Assembly: GCF_946222605.1 (NCBI RefSeq)
Contig: NZ_CAMIIE010000009.1
Location: 1 to 64,000, forward strand
Origin: an uncultured Acidocella sp.
GTDB taxonomy: Bacteria > Pseudomonadota > Alphaproteobacteria > Acetobacterales > Acetobacteraceae
DNA: 64,000 nucleotides
Reading direction: 5' to 3'
A program made the translations under genes and the position numbers. The notes beneath the pieces are model-generated. The model was not told the origin of the DNA. It saw only the letters and a program-made list of their open reading frames with translations, and made no database searches. Below are positions 25,996-34,259 of the stretch, piece after piece (position 1 is the first letter of the stretch; each line of letters opens with the position of its first letter).

Positions 25996-27043
25996 ATTCT
26001 GAGGCTTTCTGGAAATGCGGCATCACCTCTTCAATGAAGCGCCGCAGCGAGGCCTGTTTGCGCGCAAAGCTCATGCCGCTATCGATCCACAGGCTGAACT
26101 GATCATAGCCCAGCGCCTCATAGGCTTTCAGCCTTGCCACCACCTCCTCGGAGGTGCCGATGACCAGCGTCTTGCGTACCGTCTCCGGCGCGTATTGCGG
26201 CATTGCGGCCATCTCTTCGGGCGTCAGCGCCTCCATCATGCCGCGCGTCACCGGCTTCCTGTTCTGGAACCAGGCGCCGAAATAGCAATAAAACCGGCTC
26301 AGCTCCTCGGCCCCTTGCGCGGCGTCTGCTTCGTCGGCGGCGACATAGGTATGCTGCAGCAGCATGATCTGCGGGCGCTTGACCTGCGGGTTGGCGGCGC
26401 AGGCGGCGTTGAAGCGCTGCATCAGGCTTTCCACCTCCTCATCGCCGCTGGCCAGCGGCGTCACCTGCACATTGCAGCCCGTGCGCACCGCGAATTCATG
26501 CGAGTTCGGATCGCGCGCCGCCACCCAGATCGGCGGCCCGCCCGGCTGCAGCGGCTGCGGCACCGCGCTGGTTTTGGGAAACTGCCAATATTCGCCCTGA
26601 TGCTCGTAATCGCCCTGGAACAGCTTCTGCACCGCGGGCACCAGCTCGCGCATGCGCAACCCCGCCTCCATCGGTGTCAGCCCCGGCTGCAGCCGCTCAT
26701 ACTCGAAACTATAGGCCCCGCGCGCGATGCCAAGCTCCAGCCGGCCACGGGTGATCAGATCGGTCATCGCCGTCTCGCCCGCCAGCTTGATCGGGTGCCA
26801 GAACGGCGCGATCACCGAGCTGGTGCCCAGCCGGATCTTCGTTGTCTTCGGCGCCAGATAGGCGATTTGCAGGAACGGGTTGGGCGCGATGGTGAATTCC
26901 ATGCCGTGATGCTCGCCGATCCAGGCGGCTTCCATGCCGCCGGCTTCGGCCTGCATCACCAGCGCTTCCAGCTCGTCCAGAAGCTCAATCTGGCTCTGCC
27001 CCGCGCAGAGGCGCTCCATATGCACAAACAGCGAGAATTTCAT
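25988..27043 (-). CDS. luciferase-like flavin-dependent monooxygenase (large component)
   Basis: 351-residue LLM-class (group C) monooxygenase, a TIM-barrel enzyme that uses FMNH2 delivered by a separate reductase. Typical motifs are WIGEHHGMEF, APKTTKIRLGTSSVI, the RGRLELGIARGAY loop, and a long C-terminal helix region. The adjacent flavin reductase and aldehyde dehydrogenase make a two-component oxygenase plus downstream oxidation likely. Such enzymes cleave N-heterocycles, sulfonates, EDTA-like chelators or alkanes; which applies here is open. Confidence 0.88.
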   Translation of the reverse strand: MKFSLFVHMERLCAGQSQIELLDELEALVMQAEAGGMEAAWIGEHHGMEFTIAPNPFLQIAYLAPKTTKIRLGTSSVIAPFWHPIKLAGETAMTDLITRGRLELGIARGAYSFEYERLQPGLTPMEAGLRMRELVPAVQKLFQGDYEHQGEYWQFPKTSAVPQPLQPGGPPIWVAARDPNSHEFAVRTGCNVQVTPLASGDEEVESLMQRFNAACAANPQVKRPQIMLLQHTYVAADEADAAQGAEELSRFYCYFGAWFQNRKPVTRGMMEALTPEEMAAMPQYAPETVRKTLVIGTSEEVVARLKAYEALGYDQFSLWIDSGMSFARKQASLRRFIEEVMPHFQKASEYA

Positions 27044-27063
27044 AATGTCGCTCCGTCGTAAAG

Positions 27064-27885
27064 CTATTGCGCGGCGTGCAACAGCACGGTTTCATCAAGA
27101 AAACGGCCAAGAACGTCATTCACAACCCCGGGCGCCGCCAGGCTCATCATGTGGCGCTGGCCGGGCAGCGCCACATCCCGCCCCTGCGGCGCGGCGGCTG
27201 CCATGCGGCGGGACATATCGGGCGAGGAATTCTCATCCTCCTCGCCGGTCAGGAACAAGGCCGGCATCGCCAGCCTCCCCAGCCGGCCTTCATGCGCGGC
27301 ATCGGCGCGGGCGAACAGCCCATAGGCGCGGGCATAGCCGACCGGATCCACCGTCGCCAGCGCGGCACCGACCCAGGCGGCGGTCTCCAGCTGCTCCGGC
27401 GGCACCGGCGCGCCAAACCAGCGATCGATCGCCGCCTGCCGCCAGCCCAGCTCTCCGGCCCCCGCGCGCAAGGCGGCGGCGCGCGCGGCCACGGCGCCGC
27501 GCTGTGCCGGCGTGCGGCAATAGACCGCATTCATCGGCACCACCGCCCGCACGCGGTCAGGATGCGCCAGCGCGAATTCCAGCGCGACCAGCGCGCCCAT
27601 CGAATGGCCGACGAGGCTGACACGCTCCAGCCCCAACCCATCGAGCAGCGCCAGGAGCTGTGCCGCATAATCGTCGAGCGTGGGCGCCTGCGGCGGTAAC
27701 ACGCTACTGCCATGGCCCAACGTGTCATAAGCCACGACATCCCAGCGCGGCGCGAAGGCGGCCATTTGCGGCGCCCAGAAGCCGGCATGCATGCCCACAC
27801 CGTGGATCAGCACCAGCGCCGGGCCGGCGCCCGCCCGGCAATAGCCGGTGCCGCCCAGCCGGCCGAGATGATAGCCCTCAGCCAT
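27064..27885 (-). CDS. alpha/beta-fold hydrolase
   Basis: 273-residue hydrolase. The nucleophile elbow is GHSMGALVALEFA, the oxyanion loop is HGVGMHAGFW, the acid is in FLTGEEDENSSP, and the catalytic His is in GQRHMMSLAAPG near the end. It overlaps the AA_synth gene by 8 bp and lies 20 bp before the monooxygenase gene, so it is part of the same operon. It may hydrolyse an ester, amide or enol-lactone made by the monooxygenase. Confidence 0.85.
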   Translation of the reverse strand: MAEGYHLGRLGGTGYCRAGAGPALVLIHGVGMHAGFWAPQMAAFAPRWDVVAYDTLGHGSSVLPPQAPTLDDYAAQLLALLDGLGLERVSLVGHSMGALVALEFALAHPDRVRAVVPMNAVYCRTPAQRGAVAARAAALRAGAGELGWRQAAIDRWFGAPVPPEQLETAAWVGAALATVDPVGYARAYGLFARADAAHEGRLGRLAMPALFLTGEEDENSSPDMSRRMAAAAPQGRDVALPGQRHMMSLAAPGVVNDVLGRFLDETVLLHAAQ

Positions 27886-28465
27886 TCAAATCGCCCAGCT
27901 CGGCCAAATCCTTGTACCGATCGCCGATGCGATGGTGCGGCCGGCCGCCGATGGAGGCGCCGAGTGCGACCAGGATTTCATCCGGGCCCGGCGCATCGTC
28001 GATGCTGAACTGCACGGTGAGGTAATGCGAGCGCATCCCCTCATCATGCTTGTGCATCAGCGGGATCTGGATCGAGGCGCCCGGCCCGCCACGGGTGTTG
28101 GTGAAGGCGAGATAGGATTTCGCCCCGACGGCGCGGCGGTAATGATTGCCAAAGCGCAGCGTATGGATCAGCGCCGAGGCATGTTCAACCTCCCCCGCGC
28201 TGCCGACGATGGCGCATTTGCCATAGCCTTCCACCGCCTCGCCGGAGCCGGCCAGGCGCAGGATTTCGGCGGTCAGCATCTCGCCCAGCACCGGCCCGAT
28301 GGCCCGGATTTCCGGCGAGAGATCCTCAACAAAGCCCCGCCCGGCCCAGGGGTTGGCAAGCACCGCGGCGGCGCCGAACAGTTTGAACGGCCCAGGCGCG
28401 GCGCGCCCGCCCTCGATGCGAATATCTTCAGTGTAGGTGACGAGCTTGCGCAGGGACAGCGTCAT
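27878..28465 (-). CDS. AA_synth-family protein (PF06684 type), unknown reaction
   Basis: 195-residue protein with the pattern of the 'amino acid synthesis' family: LRKLVTYTEDIRIEGG at the start, AVLANPWAGRGFVEDL, YGKCAIVGSAGEVEH and GPGASIQIPLMHKHDEG. The family lies next to flavin monooxygenases in many catabolic clusters, but its reaction is not established. First gene of the leftward operon; its promoter contains the perfect GntR-type palindrome 17 bp upstream of the start. Confidence 0.82.
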   Translation of the reverse strand: MTLSLRKLVTYTEDIRIEGGRAAPGPFKLFGAAAVLANPWAGRGFVEDLSPEIRAIGPVLGEMLTAEILRLAGSGEAVEGYGKCAIVGSAGEVEHASALIHTLRFGNHYRRAVGAKSYLAFTNTRGGPGASIQIPLMHKHDEGMRSHYLTVQFSIDDAPGPDEILVALGASIGGRPHHRIGDRYKDLAELGDLNG

Positions 28466-28482
28466 GGCGAACTCCTTATTGT

Positions 28483-28522
28483 CTTATGGTATACCATAAG
28501 ATTGACAAGAGCGGGCTGTAAA
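28483..28522 (-). promoter_or_regulatory. promoter/operator of the leftward monooxygenase operon
   Basis: Perfect 18-bp palindrome CTTATGGTATACCATAAG at 28483-28500. On the minus strand a -35-like TTTACA (28517-28522) and a -10-like TATGGT (28493-28498, inside the palindrome) are separated by 18 bp. The same arrangement, with the same spacing and the same TTTCCTCTTTACAG upstream block, is repeated in the opposite orientation at 29411-29457. A repressor on the palindrome would cover the -10 element. Confidence 0.75.
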
Positions 28523-28596
28523 GAGGAAACTGCCATTGCGGGTCGTTTTTGACTCGCGACATGATAAACAGACTCACGGGAAACAGGTCTTCTTCC

Positions 28597-29298
28597 ATGC
28601 CGGACAGCCAACCAGACGCATTGCTGATCGACCGCCCCGCGAAAACCTTGCGGCAATTGGCGCTTGAGAAAATGCGCGAAGCCATCCTCACGATGAAATT
28701 CCGACCCGGCGAGCGGCTGGTGGAACGCGCCTTGTGCGAGCGGCTGGGGGTCAGCCGCTCGGTCGTGCGCGAGGTTCTGCGGCATCTGGAATCGGAAGGT
28801 CTGGTCGAGACGATTCCCAATCACGGTCCGGCCGTCGCGGCCCCGGAGCCGGCGAAAATCGCGCAGATCTATGAGCTGCGCTCGATGCTGGAAGCGCTCG
28901 CCGCGCGCCACTGCGCCGCCCGCGCCACCCCGGCCGACCTCGCCGCCCTGCGCACGGCGCTGGAGGCGGTGCGCGCCGGCTACGCCGCCGGCGAGCCCTT
29001 CACCGTGCTGGCCGCCACCGCACAGTTTTACGAGGCGATGTTCCGCGCCGCCGGACGGCAGGTGGCGTGGGAGCTGCTGGTGGCGCTGAATGGGCGGATC
29101 ACCCATCTGCGCGCCCGCACCATCTCGACCTCGGGGCGGGAGCGGGACGGGATGGCGGAGATGCAGGCGATCCTGGATGCCATTATCGCGCGTGATCCGG
29201 ACGCGGCGGCGGCGGCTTCGGTGCGGCATCTGCAAAACGCCCTGCAGCTGGCCCTGAAGCAGGGCCCCGCCGAAAGCCAGAGCCACAGCCCGAACTGA
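28597..29298 (+). CDS. GntR/FCD-family regulator of the flanking operons
   Basis: 233-residue regulator with a GntR winged helix (PGERLVERALCERLGVSRSV) and an FCD helical domain with the metal-binding-type pattern of acidic and His residues. It lies between two operons that point away from it, each with the identical 18-bp palindrome in its promoter, so it very likely controls both. The ATG at 28597 is preferred over 28549 because the protein then begins a few residues before the DNA-binding domain. The ligand is unknown and presumably is the substrate or an intermediate of the pathway. Confidence 0.87.
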   Translation: MPDSQPDALLIDRPAKTLRQLALEKMREAILTMKFRPGERLVERALCERLGVSRSVVREVLRHLESEGLVETIPNHGPAVAAPEPAKIAQIYELRSMLEALAARHCAARATPADLAALRTALEAVRAGYAAGEPFTVLAATAQFYEAMFRAAGRQVAWELLVALNGRITHLRARTISTSGRERDGMAEMQAILDAIIARDPDAAAAASVRHLQNALQLALKQGPAESQSHSPN

Positions 29299-29417
29299 AC
29301 CGATAAAAAGCCGGACGCAGCGCACAAAAAATCGCCAGAATGCCGCTTTTCGCAAAGACGCCTCACCGGCCTCACCCATTTTGGCGATAAATACGGCAAG
29401 CCGGGCGCGTTTTCCTC

Positions 29418-29457
29418 TTTACAGCGTCTTTCCCTCGCTCTTATGGTATACCATAAG
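29418..29457 (+). promoter_or_regulatory. promoter/operator of the rightward NIPSNAP-ABC operon
   Basis: Second copy of the perfect palindrome CTTATGGTATACCATAAG (29440-29457) with TTTACA (29418-29423), an 18-bp spacer and TATGGT (29442-29447), 24 bp upstream of the NIPSNAP start. It mirrors the promoter at 28483-28522 in orientation and spacing, and the GTTTTCCTCTTTACAG block (29409-29424) is the mirror of that promoter's upstream block. Confidence 0.75.
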
Positions 29458-29481
29458 ATAAACATACCAAGGCCCGCTCCG

Positions 29482-29820
29482 ATGTTCTACGAGATGCGTA
29501 CCTACAGGCTAAAAACCGGCACCGTTCCGGCCTATCTGAAACTGGTCGAGGAGGAGGGCATCGCCATCCAGAGCGCGCATCTGGGCGGGCTGGCGGGCTA
29601 TTTCTTCACCGAGATCGGCCCCCAGAACGAGATCGTGCATATCTGGGCCTATCCCAGCCTGGATGAGCGCGACCGCCGCCGCGCCGCCCTCATCCGCGAT
29701 CCGCGCTGGCTGGCGTTTCTTCCCAAAATCCAGGCCCTGATTGAGACGATGGAGACGAAAATCCTGCGTCCCGCGCCCTTCTCGCCGCTGCCTGGCAACC
29801 CGCTCAACAAGGAGGTCTGA
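29482..29820 (+). CDS. NIPSNAP-family protein
   Basis: 112-residue ferredoxin-like-fold protein: it starts FYEMRTYRLKTGTVPAYL and has HIWAYPSLDERDRRRAAL and WLAFLPKIQALIETMETKIL, the NIPSNAP pattern (dimeric alpha-beta barrel). These small proteins occur in catabolic operons, sometimes as accessory or isomerase-like subunits, but the role is not established. The ATG at 29482 is chosen; an upstream ATG at 29443 lies inside the operator. The stop overlaps the next start (TGATG), so expression is coupled to the transporter. Confidence 0.82.
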   Translation: MFYEMRTYRLKTGTVPAYLKLVEEEGIAIQSAHLGGLAGYFFTEIGPQNEIVHIWAYPSLDERDRRRAALIRDPRWLAFLPKIQALIETMETKILRPAPFSPLPGNPLNKEV

Positions 29821-30833
29821 TGATGCGACGCTTAGGCTTGGGGCTTTGTCTGGCATTGGGCGGCATGGCCGCCGCGCAGGCGCAGAACAGCATGGTGTTC
29901 ACCAGCTGGGGCGGCACCACCCAGCAGGCCCAGCAGAAGGACTGGGCCGACCCGTTCACCAAGACCACCGGCATCAAGGTGCTGCAGGACGGGCCGACGG
30001 ATTACGGCAAGTTCAAGGCGATGGTGGAGAGCGGCAATGTCTCCTGGGACGTGGTCGATGTCGAAGGGGATTTCGCGCAGGAAGCCGCCAAGGCCGGGCT
30101 GCTCGCCCCGATCGATCTGCCCGCGGCGGATGCCGCCCAGCTCGACCCGCGCTTCAACAGCCCCGACGCCGTCGGCTCTTTCTATTATTCCTTCGTCATC
30201 GCCTACAACAAATCGAAATTCAAAGGCGATGCGCCGAAGACCATGGCGGATCTGTTCGATACCGCGAAATTCCCCGGCAAGCGCTGCTTCTATAAATGGT
30301 CCTTCGCCGGCGTGCTCGAAGCCGCCTTGCTGGCCGACGGGGTGAAGCCGGACCAGCTCTACCCGCTGGATCTCGACCGCGCCTTCAAGAAGCTCGACAG
30401 CATCAAGAGCGACATCGTCTGGTGGAGCACCGGCGCGCAATCCCAGCAGCAGCTGGCCTCCGGCCAATGCCCGATCAGCCTGATGTGGAATGGCCGCGTG
30501 CAGGCGCTGCAGGATAGCGGCGTGCCGGTCGCGATGAGCTGGGACGACAACCTCACCGCCGGCGACATGCTGGTGATCCCCAAAGGCGCGCCGCATCTGG
30601 CGCAAGCGCGGAAATTCATCGCCTACGCCACCAGCGCCAAGGCGCAGGCCGCCTTTGCCACCGATACCGGCTATGCCCCGGTGAATAAAGGTGCCGCCGC
30701 GCTGATGGGCCCGAAAGCCCTGGCCACGCTGCCAGGCGCTCATGCCGCCAGCCATGTGGATCTGAACATGGCCTACTGGGCCGCGCACCGCGATGACATC
30801 GCCAACCGCTGGTATGCATGGCAGACCAAATAA
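29820..30833 (+). CDS. spermidine/putrescine-type ABC substrate-binding protein
   Basis: 337-residue periplasmic binding protein with a Sec signal peptide (about 1-21, ending AQA). The mature start is NSMVFTSWGGTTQQAQQKDW, and the region with GYAPVNKGAAAL and the C-terminal NRWYAWQTK is typical of PotD/PotF-like (SBP_bac_8/6) proteins. The ligand is presumably the compound degraded by the divergent operon, probably small and possibly amine-like; this is inference. Confidence 0.88.
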   Translation: MMRRLGLGLCLALGGMAAAQAQNSMVFTSWGGTTQQAQQKDWADPFTKTTGIKVLQDGPTDYGKFKAMVESGNVSWDVVDVEGDFAQEAAKAGLLAPIDLPAADAAQLDPRFNSPDAVGSFYYSFVIAYNKSKFKGDAPKTMADLFDTAKFPGKRCFYKWSFAGVLEAALLADGVKPDQLYPLDLDRAFKKLDSIKSDIVWWSTGAQSQQQLASGQCPISLMWNGRVQALQDSGVPVAMSWDDNLTAGDMLVIPKGAPHLAQARKFIAYATSAKAQAAFATDTGYAPVNKGAAALMGPKALATLPGAHAASHVDLNMAYWAAHRDDIANRWYAWQTK

Positions 30834-31699
30834 GCCTGCGCACGCCAGCACCCGCCGCGGCGCGTGAGCCAAAGCGCCGCCGCGCCAGGGGCTTTGCCCC
30901 GGCGGCGCCGGTTCTCGCCTTTCTGCTGCTCTGTTTCGCGCTGCCGGTGCTGGCGCTATTGCTGCGCTCGATCATGGAGCCGCGTCTCGGGCTGCAGAAT
31001 TACGCCGCGCTGCTCGCCACCGGCACCTACGCGAATGTGCTCGAAAACACCTTTCTCATCTCCTTCATCGTCACCGCCATCACCGCTGTGGTTGGGCTGC
31101 CTCTGGCCTGGTTCATCACCGTGGCGCCGCGCCGCCTCGGCCGGCTGGTCTTTGGCATCGTCATTCTTTCGATGTGGACCAATCTGCTGGCGCGCACCTA
31201 TGCCTGGATGGTGCTGCTGCAAGATACCGGGCCGATCAATAATTTCCTGATATGGACGGGGATTATCAAAAACCCCCTGCCGCTTTACGGCAGCATGGCG
31301 GGGGTGGTGATCGGCATGGTCTATATCATGCTGCCCTTCATGGTGATTTCCCTGCGCGGGCCGCTGGCGGCACTCGACCCGGCGATGTTCCAGGCCGCCT
31401 CCTTGTGCGGCGCCTCGCGGCTGCAAAGCTTCACCCGCATCTTTCTGCCGCTGCTGCTGCCAGGGCTGGGGGCGGGCGGGCTGATCATCTTCGTGATGTC
31501 GCTCGGCTATTACATCACCCCCTCCCTGCTCGGCGGCGCGCAGGACATGATGTTGGCGGAACTCATCGCCCAGCAGGTGCAAACGCTGCTCAATTGGGGG
31601 CTCGCCGGCGCCGCCTCCTTCGTGTTGCTGGTCGTCACCCTGGCACTCTATGCCGTGCAGGCGCGCTACCTCGCCCCGCATGGCCGGAAAGGGCACTGA
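30818..31699 (+). CDS. PotB-type ABC transporter permease
   Basis: 293-residue permease with six hydrophobic segments; after a basic N terminus the first is about residues 29-52. The EAA loop is seen as AASLCGASRLQSFTRIFLPLLLPGLGAG. The start codon overlaps the binding-protein gene by 16 bp. Forms the membrane channel with the PotC-type permease. Confidence 0.88.
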   Translation: MADQISLRTPAPAAAREPKRRRARGFAPAAPVLAFLLLCFALPVLALLLRSIMEPRLGLQNYAALLATGTYANVLENTFLISFIVTAITAVVGLPLAWFITVAPRRLGRLVFGIVILSMWTNLLARTYAWMVLLQDTGPINNFLIWTGIIKNPLPLYGSMAGVVIGMVYIMLPFMVISLRGPLAALDPAMFQAASLCGASRLQSFTRIFLPLLLPGLGAGGLIIFVMSLGYYITPSLLGGAQDMMLAELIAQQVQTLLNWGLAGAASFVLLVVTLALYAVQARYLAPHGRKGH

Positions 31700-31702
31700 T
31701 CC

Positions 31703-32503
31703 ATGTTGATGGAGTTCTCGCAGCTCGGCTGGTGGCGCGTCGTGCTCGCGGCGGTGGCGGGGCTGGCGGCGTTGTTCCTGCTCGCCCCTCTGGGGCTGTT
31801 GATCGCGCTGTCTTTCGACAGCTCGCAATGGCTGCAATTCCCGCCCCCGGGCTGGACGCTGCAATGGTACGCGCAGGTCTTCGCCGACCCGAACTGGCTG
31901 GCCTCGCTGCTCACCTCGCTCGAGCTGGGGGCGGTCGTCACCCTCGCCTCGGTGCTGCTGGGGCTGCTCGCGGGCTTTGCCATCGCGCGCGGGCGTTTCC
32001 CCGGACGCGAGACCCTGCGCGGCTTTTTCCTCACCCCGATGATCATGCCCTCGATCGTGCTGGGCATCGCGCTCTATGCGGTGTTTCTGCGCCTGCATCT
32101 GGCCGGCACGTTTTTGGGCTTCGTGCTGGCGCATCTGGTGCTGGCCCTGCCCTTCTCCATCGTCGCCATCACCGGCGCGCTGGAAGCGACCGACAAATCC
32201 CTGGAGGACGCCGCCATGCTGTGCGGCGCCGGGCTGTGGGAGGCGCGGGTGCGGGTGATTTTGCCCGCCATCCGCCATGGCATTTTTTCCGCCGCCATCT
32301 TCTCCTTTCTCACCTCCTGGGATGAGGTGGTGGTGGCGATTTTCATGGCGAGCCCCGGCCTGCAAACCCTGCCGGTGCGCATGCTGGGCGAGGTGCGGCA
32401 GAATCTGTCCCCGGATATCGCCGTGGTCTCCTCCCTGCTCGTGCTCGGCACGCTGCTGCTGATGGGATTGGCGGCATTTTTCAACAAGGATGCAAAGCGA
32501 TGA
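31703..32503 (+). CDS. PotC-type ABC transporter permease
   Basis: 266-residue permease with six hydrophobic segments and the PotC-type EAA loop DAAMLCGAGLWEARVRVILP; it also contains FFLTPMIMPSIVLGIALY. It follows the PotB-type gene by 3 bp and overlaps the ATPase gene by 4 bp. Confidence 0.88.
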   Translation: MLMEFSQLGWWRVVLAAVAGLAALFLLAPLGLLIALSFDSSQWLQFPPPGWTLQWYAQVFADPNWLASLLTSLELGAVVTLASVLLGLLAGFAIARGRFPGRETLRGFFLTPMIMPSIVLGIALYAVFLRLHLAGTFLGFVLAHLVLALPFSIVAITGALEATDKSLEDAAMLCGAGLWEARVRVILPAIRHGIFSAAIFSFLTSWDEVVVAIFMASPGLQTLPVRMLGEVRQNLSPDIAVVSSLLVLGTLLLMGLAAFFNKDAKR

Positions 32504-33534
32504 GCGCCTATCTTGAGCTGCGCAACCTGCGCAAGGAGTTCGGCGATTTCGTCGCCATCGACAATATCTCGCTGCGCATCGAAAAGGGCGAGTTCATCAC
32601 CTTCCTCGGCCCGTCCGGCTCGGGCAAAAGCACCACGCTCTACGCCATCGCCGGCTTCGTCGAGCCCAATGCCGGCGATGTGCTGCTCAATGGCCGCTCG
32701 CTGGTCGGTGTGCCTCCCAATCATCGCGATATCGGCATGGTGTTTCAGCGCTATACGCTGTTCCCGCATCTCAGTGTCGCGGAAAACATCGCCTTTCCGC
32801 TGCGTGTGCGCCGCCGGCCAAAAGCCGAGATCGAGGCGAAGGTGGCGCGGATGCTGGAGCTCGTGCACCTCACCGCGATGCGCGCGCGCAAGCCCGCCCA
32901 GCTCTCCGGCGGCCAGCAACAGCGCGTCGCCCTGGCCCGCGCGCTTGCCTATGATCCGCAGATCCTGCTGATGGACGAGCCGCTCTCCGCCCTCGACAAG
33001 AAACTCCGTGAGGATATTCAAGGCGAGATCAAACGCATCCATTCCGAGACCGGGGTGACCATCATTTACGTCACCCACGACCAGGAGGAGGCGCTGCGTT
33101 TGTCAGACCGGATCGTGCTGTTCAACCATGGCGGCATCGAGCAGGTCGGCACCGGGGAGGATCTCTATGACCGCCCGCGCAGCAGCTTCGCCGCCGGGTT
33201 CATCGGCAATTCGAATCTGATCGAGATCCGCCTGGATGAAGGCGCCGCCCATCTGCCCGACGGCACCAGCCTGCCGCATTTCAATCACCCCCATCAGGGC
33301 GCCAAACGTCTGATGGTGCGGCCGGAGGATATGCATCTCGCGACGGAGGGCATTGCCGCGCGGGTGACGGAGCGGATTTATCTCGGCGATGTCATCGCCT
33401 ACACTGTGCGGACAGGCTGGGGGCAGGATCTATCCATCCGCGCCCAACGCCGGGCGGCGCCTCACCAGGCCGTCATTGGCGAGACGGTGAAAATCGACTT
33501 CAACCGTGAACAGGCCTACATCATTCCTGAGTAG
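32500..33534 (+). CDS. PotA-type ABC transporter ATPase
   Basis: 344-residue ATPase: Walker A GPSGSGKST, Q-loop GMVFQRYTLFPHLSV, signature LSGGQQQRVALARAL, Walker B ILLMDEPLSALD and H-loop YVTHDQEEA. The C-terminal TOBE domain contains the LMVRPEDMHL strand. Last gene of the rightward operon; 17 bp separate it from the convergent bioC gene. Confidence 0.9.
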   Translation: MSAYLELRNLRKEFGDFVAIDNISLRIEKGEFITFLGPSGSGKSTTLYAIAGFVEPNAGDVLLNGRSLVGVPPNHRDIGMVFQRYTLFPHLSVAENIAFPLRVRRRPKAEIEAKVARMLELVHLTAMRARKPAQLSGGQQQRVALARALAYDPQILLMDEPLSALDKKLREDIQGEIKRIHSETGVTIIYVTHDQEEALRLSDRIVLFNHGGIEQVGTGEDLYDRPRSSFAAGFIGNSNLIEIRLDEGAAHLPDGTSLPHFNHPHQGAKRLMVRPEDMHLATEGIAARVTERIYLGDVIAYTVRTGWGQDLSIRAQRRAAPHQAVIGETVKIDFNREQAYIIPE

Positions 33535-33551
33535 GCCATAACCCTCCGCAC

Positions 33552-34259
33552 CTATGGTTTGACATAGCTGCCGAACAGCACTTCATACCGTACATCGAAC
33601 CCGTTCGCCGTGCGCGCCAAAGCCCGCCGCATCACCGAGGCTGACACCGGGCGATGCCCGGCACGCGGCGTCTGCGCCCCGATCGCTTTCAAAGCCCGCA
33701 GAAATGCCCTGCCGCTGGCATGATGCTCGACAAAGATCTCCGCCTCGATCTGCGCCCGCCACGGAAACTCTGATGCCGCCGGATAGGCGTGCAGGCCGCC
33801 AGCATCGCCCAGCACCGCGCGCCATTCCGCGAACGTTCCTGCCCCCAGCGTGGCAAAGCGCATCTCGCCGCCGGGTGCGAGCATCGCCGCCAGCCGCTCC
33901 AAAGACGCCGGTAAATCCTCAAACCATTGCATCGCCAAGCTGGAGACGATCAGCTCGAAGCGCCCCAACCCCGCATCCGGCGCCTGCCCATCCATCCGCA
34001 GAAACCGCCCCCGCCCCCCCAGACGGGCTTCGCAAATCTCCAGCATTTCAGCGGAAATATCCGTCAGCACCAGCTCCGCCTGCGGAAACAGCCGCGCCAG
34101 ATGCTGGCTCAACCCGCCCGTCCCGCAACCGATTTCCAGAATCCGCCGCGGCGCCCCGCCCAGCCTTGCCGCCAGCGCAGCCGCCACACGCGGCTGCACC
34201 TGCGCGATTTCGTCATAACGCTTCGCCGCCTTGGCGAAATGAAGCGCGATCAGGCTCAC
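33552..34259 (-). CDS. bioC: malonyl-ACP O-methyltransferase BioC
   Basis: 235-residue SAM-dependent methyltransferase that primes biotin synthesis by methylating malonyl-ACP. It begins ALHFAKAAKRYDEIAQVQ, as BioC does, and carries motif I ILEIGCGTGGLSQHLA and motif II LVLTDISAEML. A GTG start at 34259 overlaps the bioF stop as GTGA; longer starts up to 34319 lie inside bioF and are less likely. Pairing with bioF supports the assignment over a generic methyltransferase. bioA, bioB and bioD are not in the window. Confidence 0.82.
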   Translation of the reverse strand: MSLIALHFAKAAKRYDEIAQVQPRVAAALAARLGGAPRRILEIGCGTGGLSQHLARLFPQAELVLTDISAEMLEICEARLGGRGRFLRMDGQAPDAGLGRFELIVSSLAMQWFEDLPASLERLAAMLAPGGEMRFATLGAGTFAEWRAVLGDAGGLHAYPAASEFPWRAQIEAEIFVEHHASGRAFLRALKAIGAQTPRAGHRPVSASVMRRALARTANGFDVRYEVLFGSYVKP

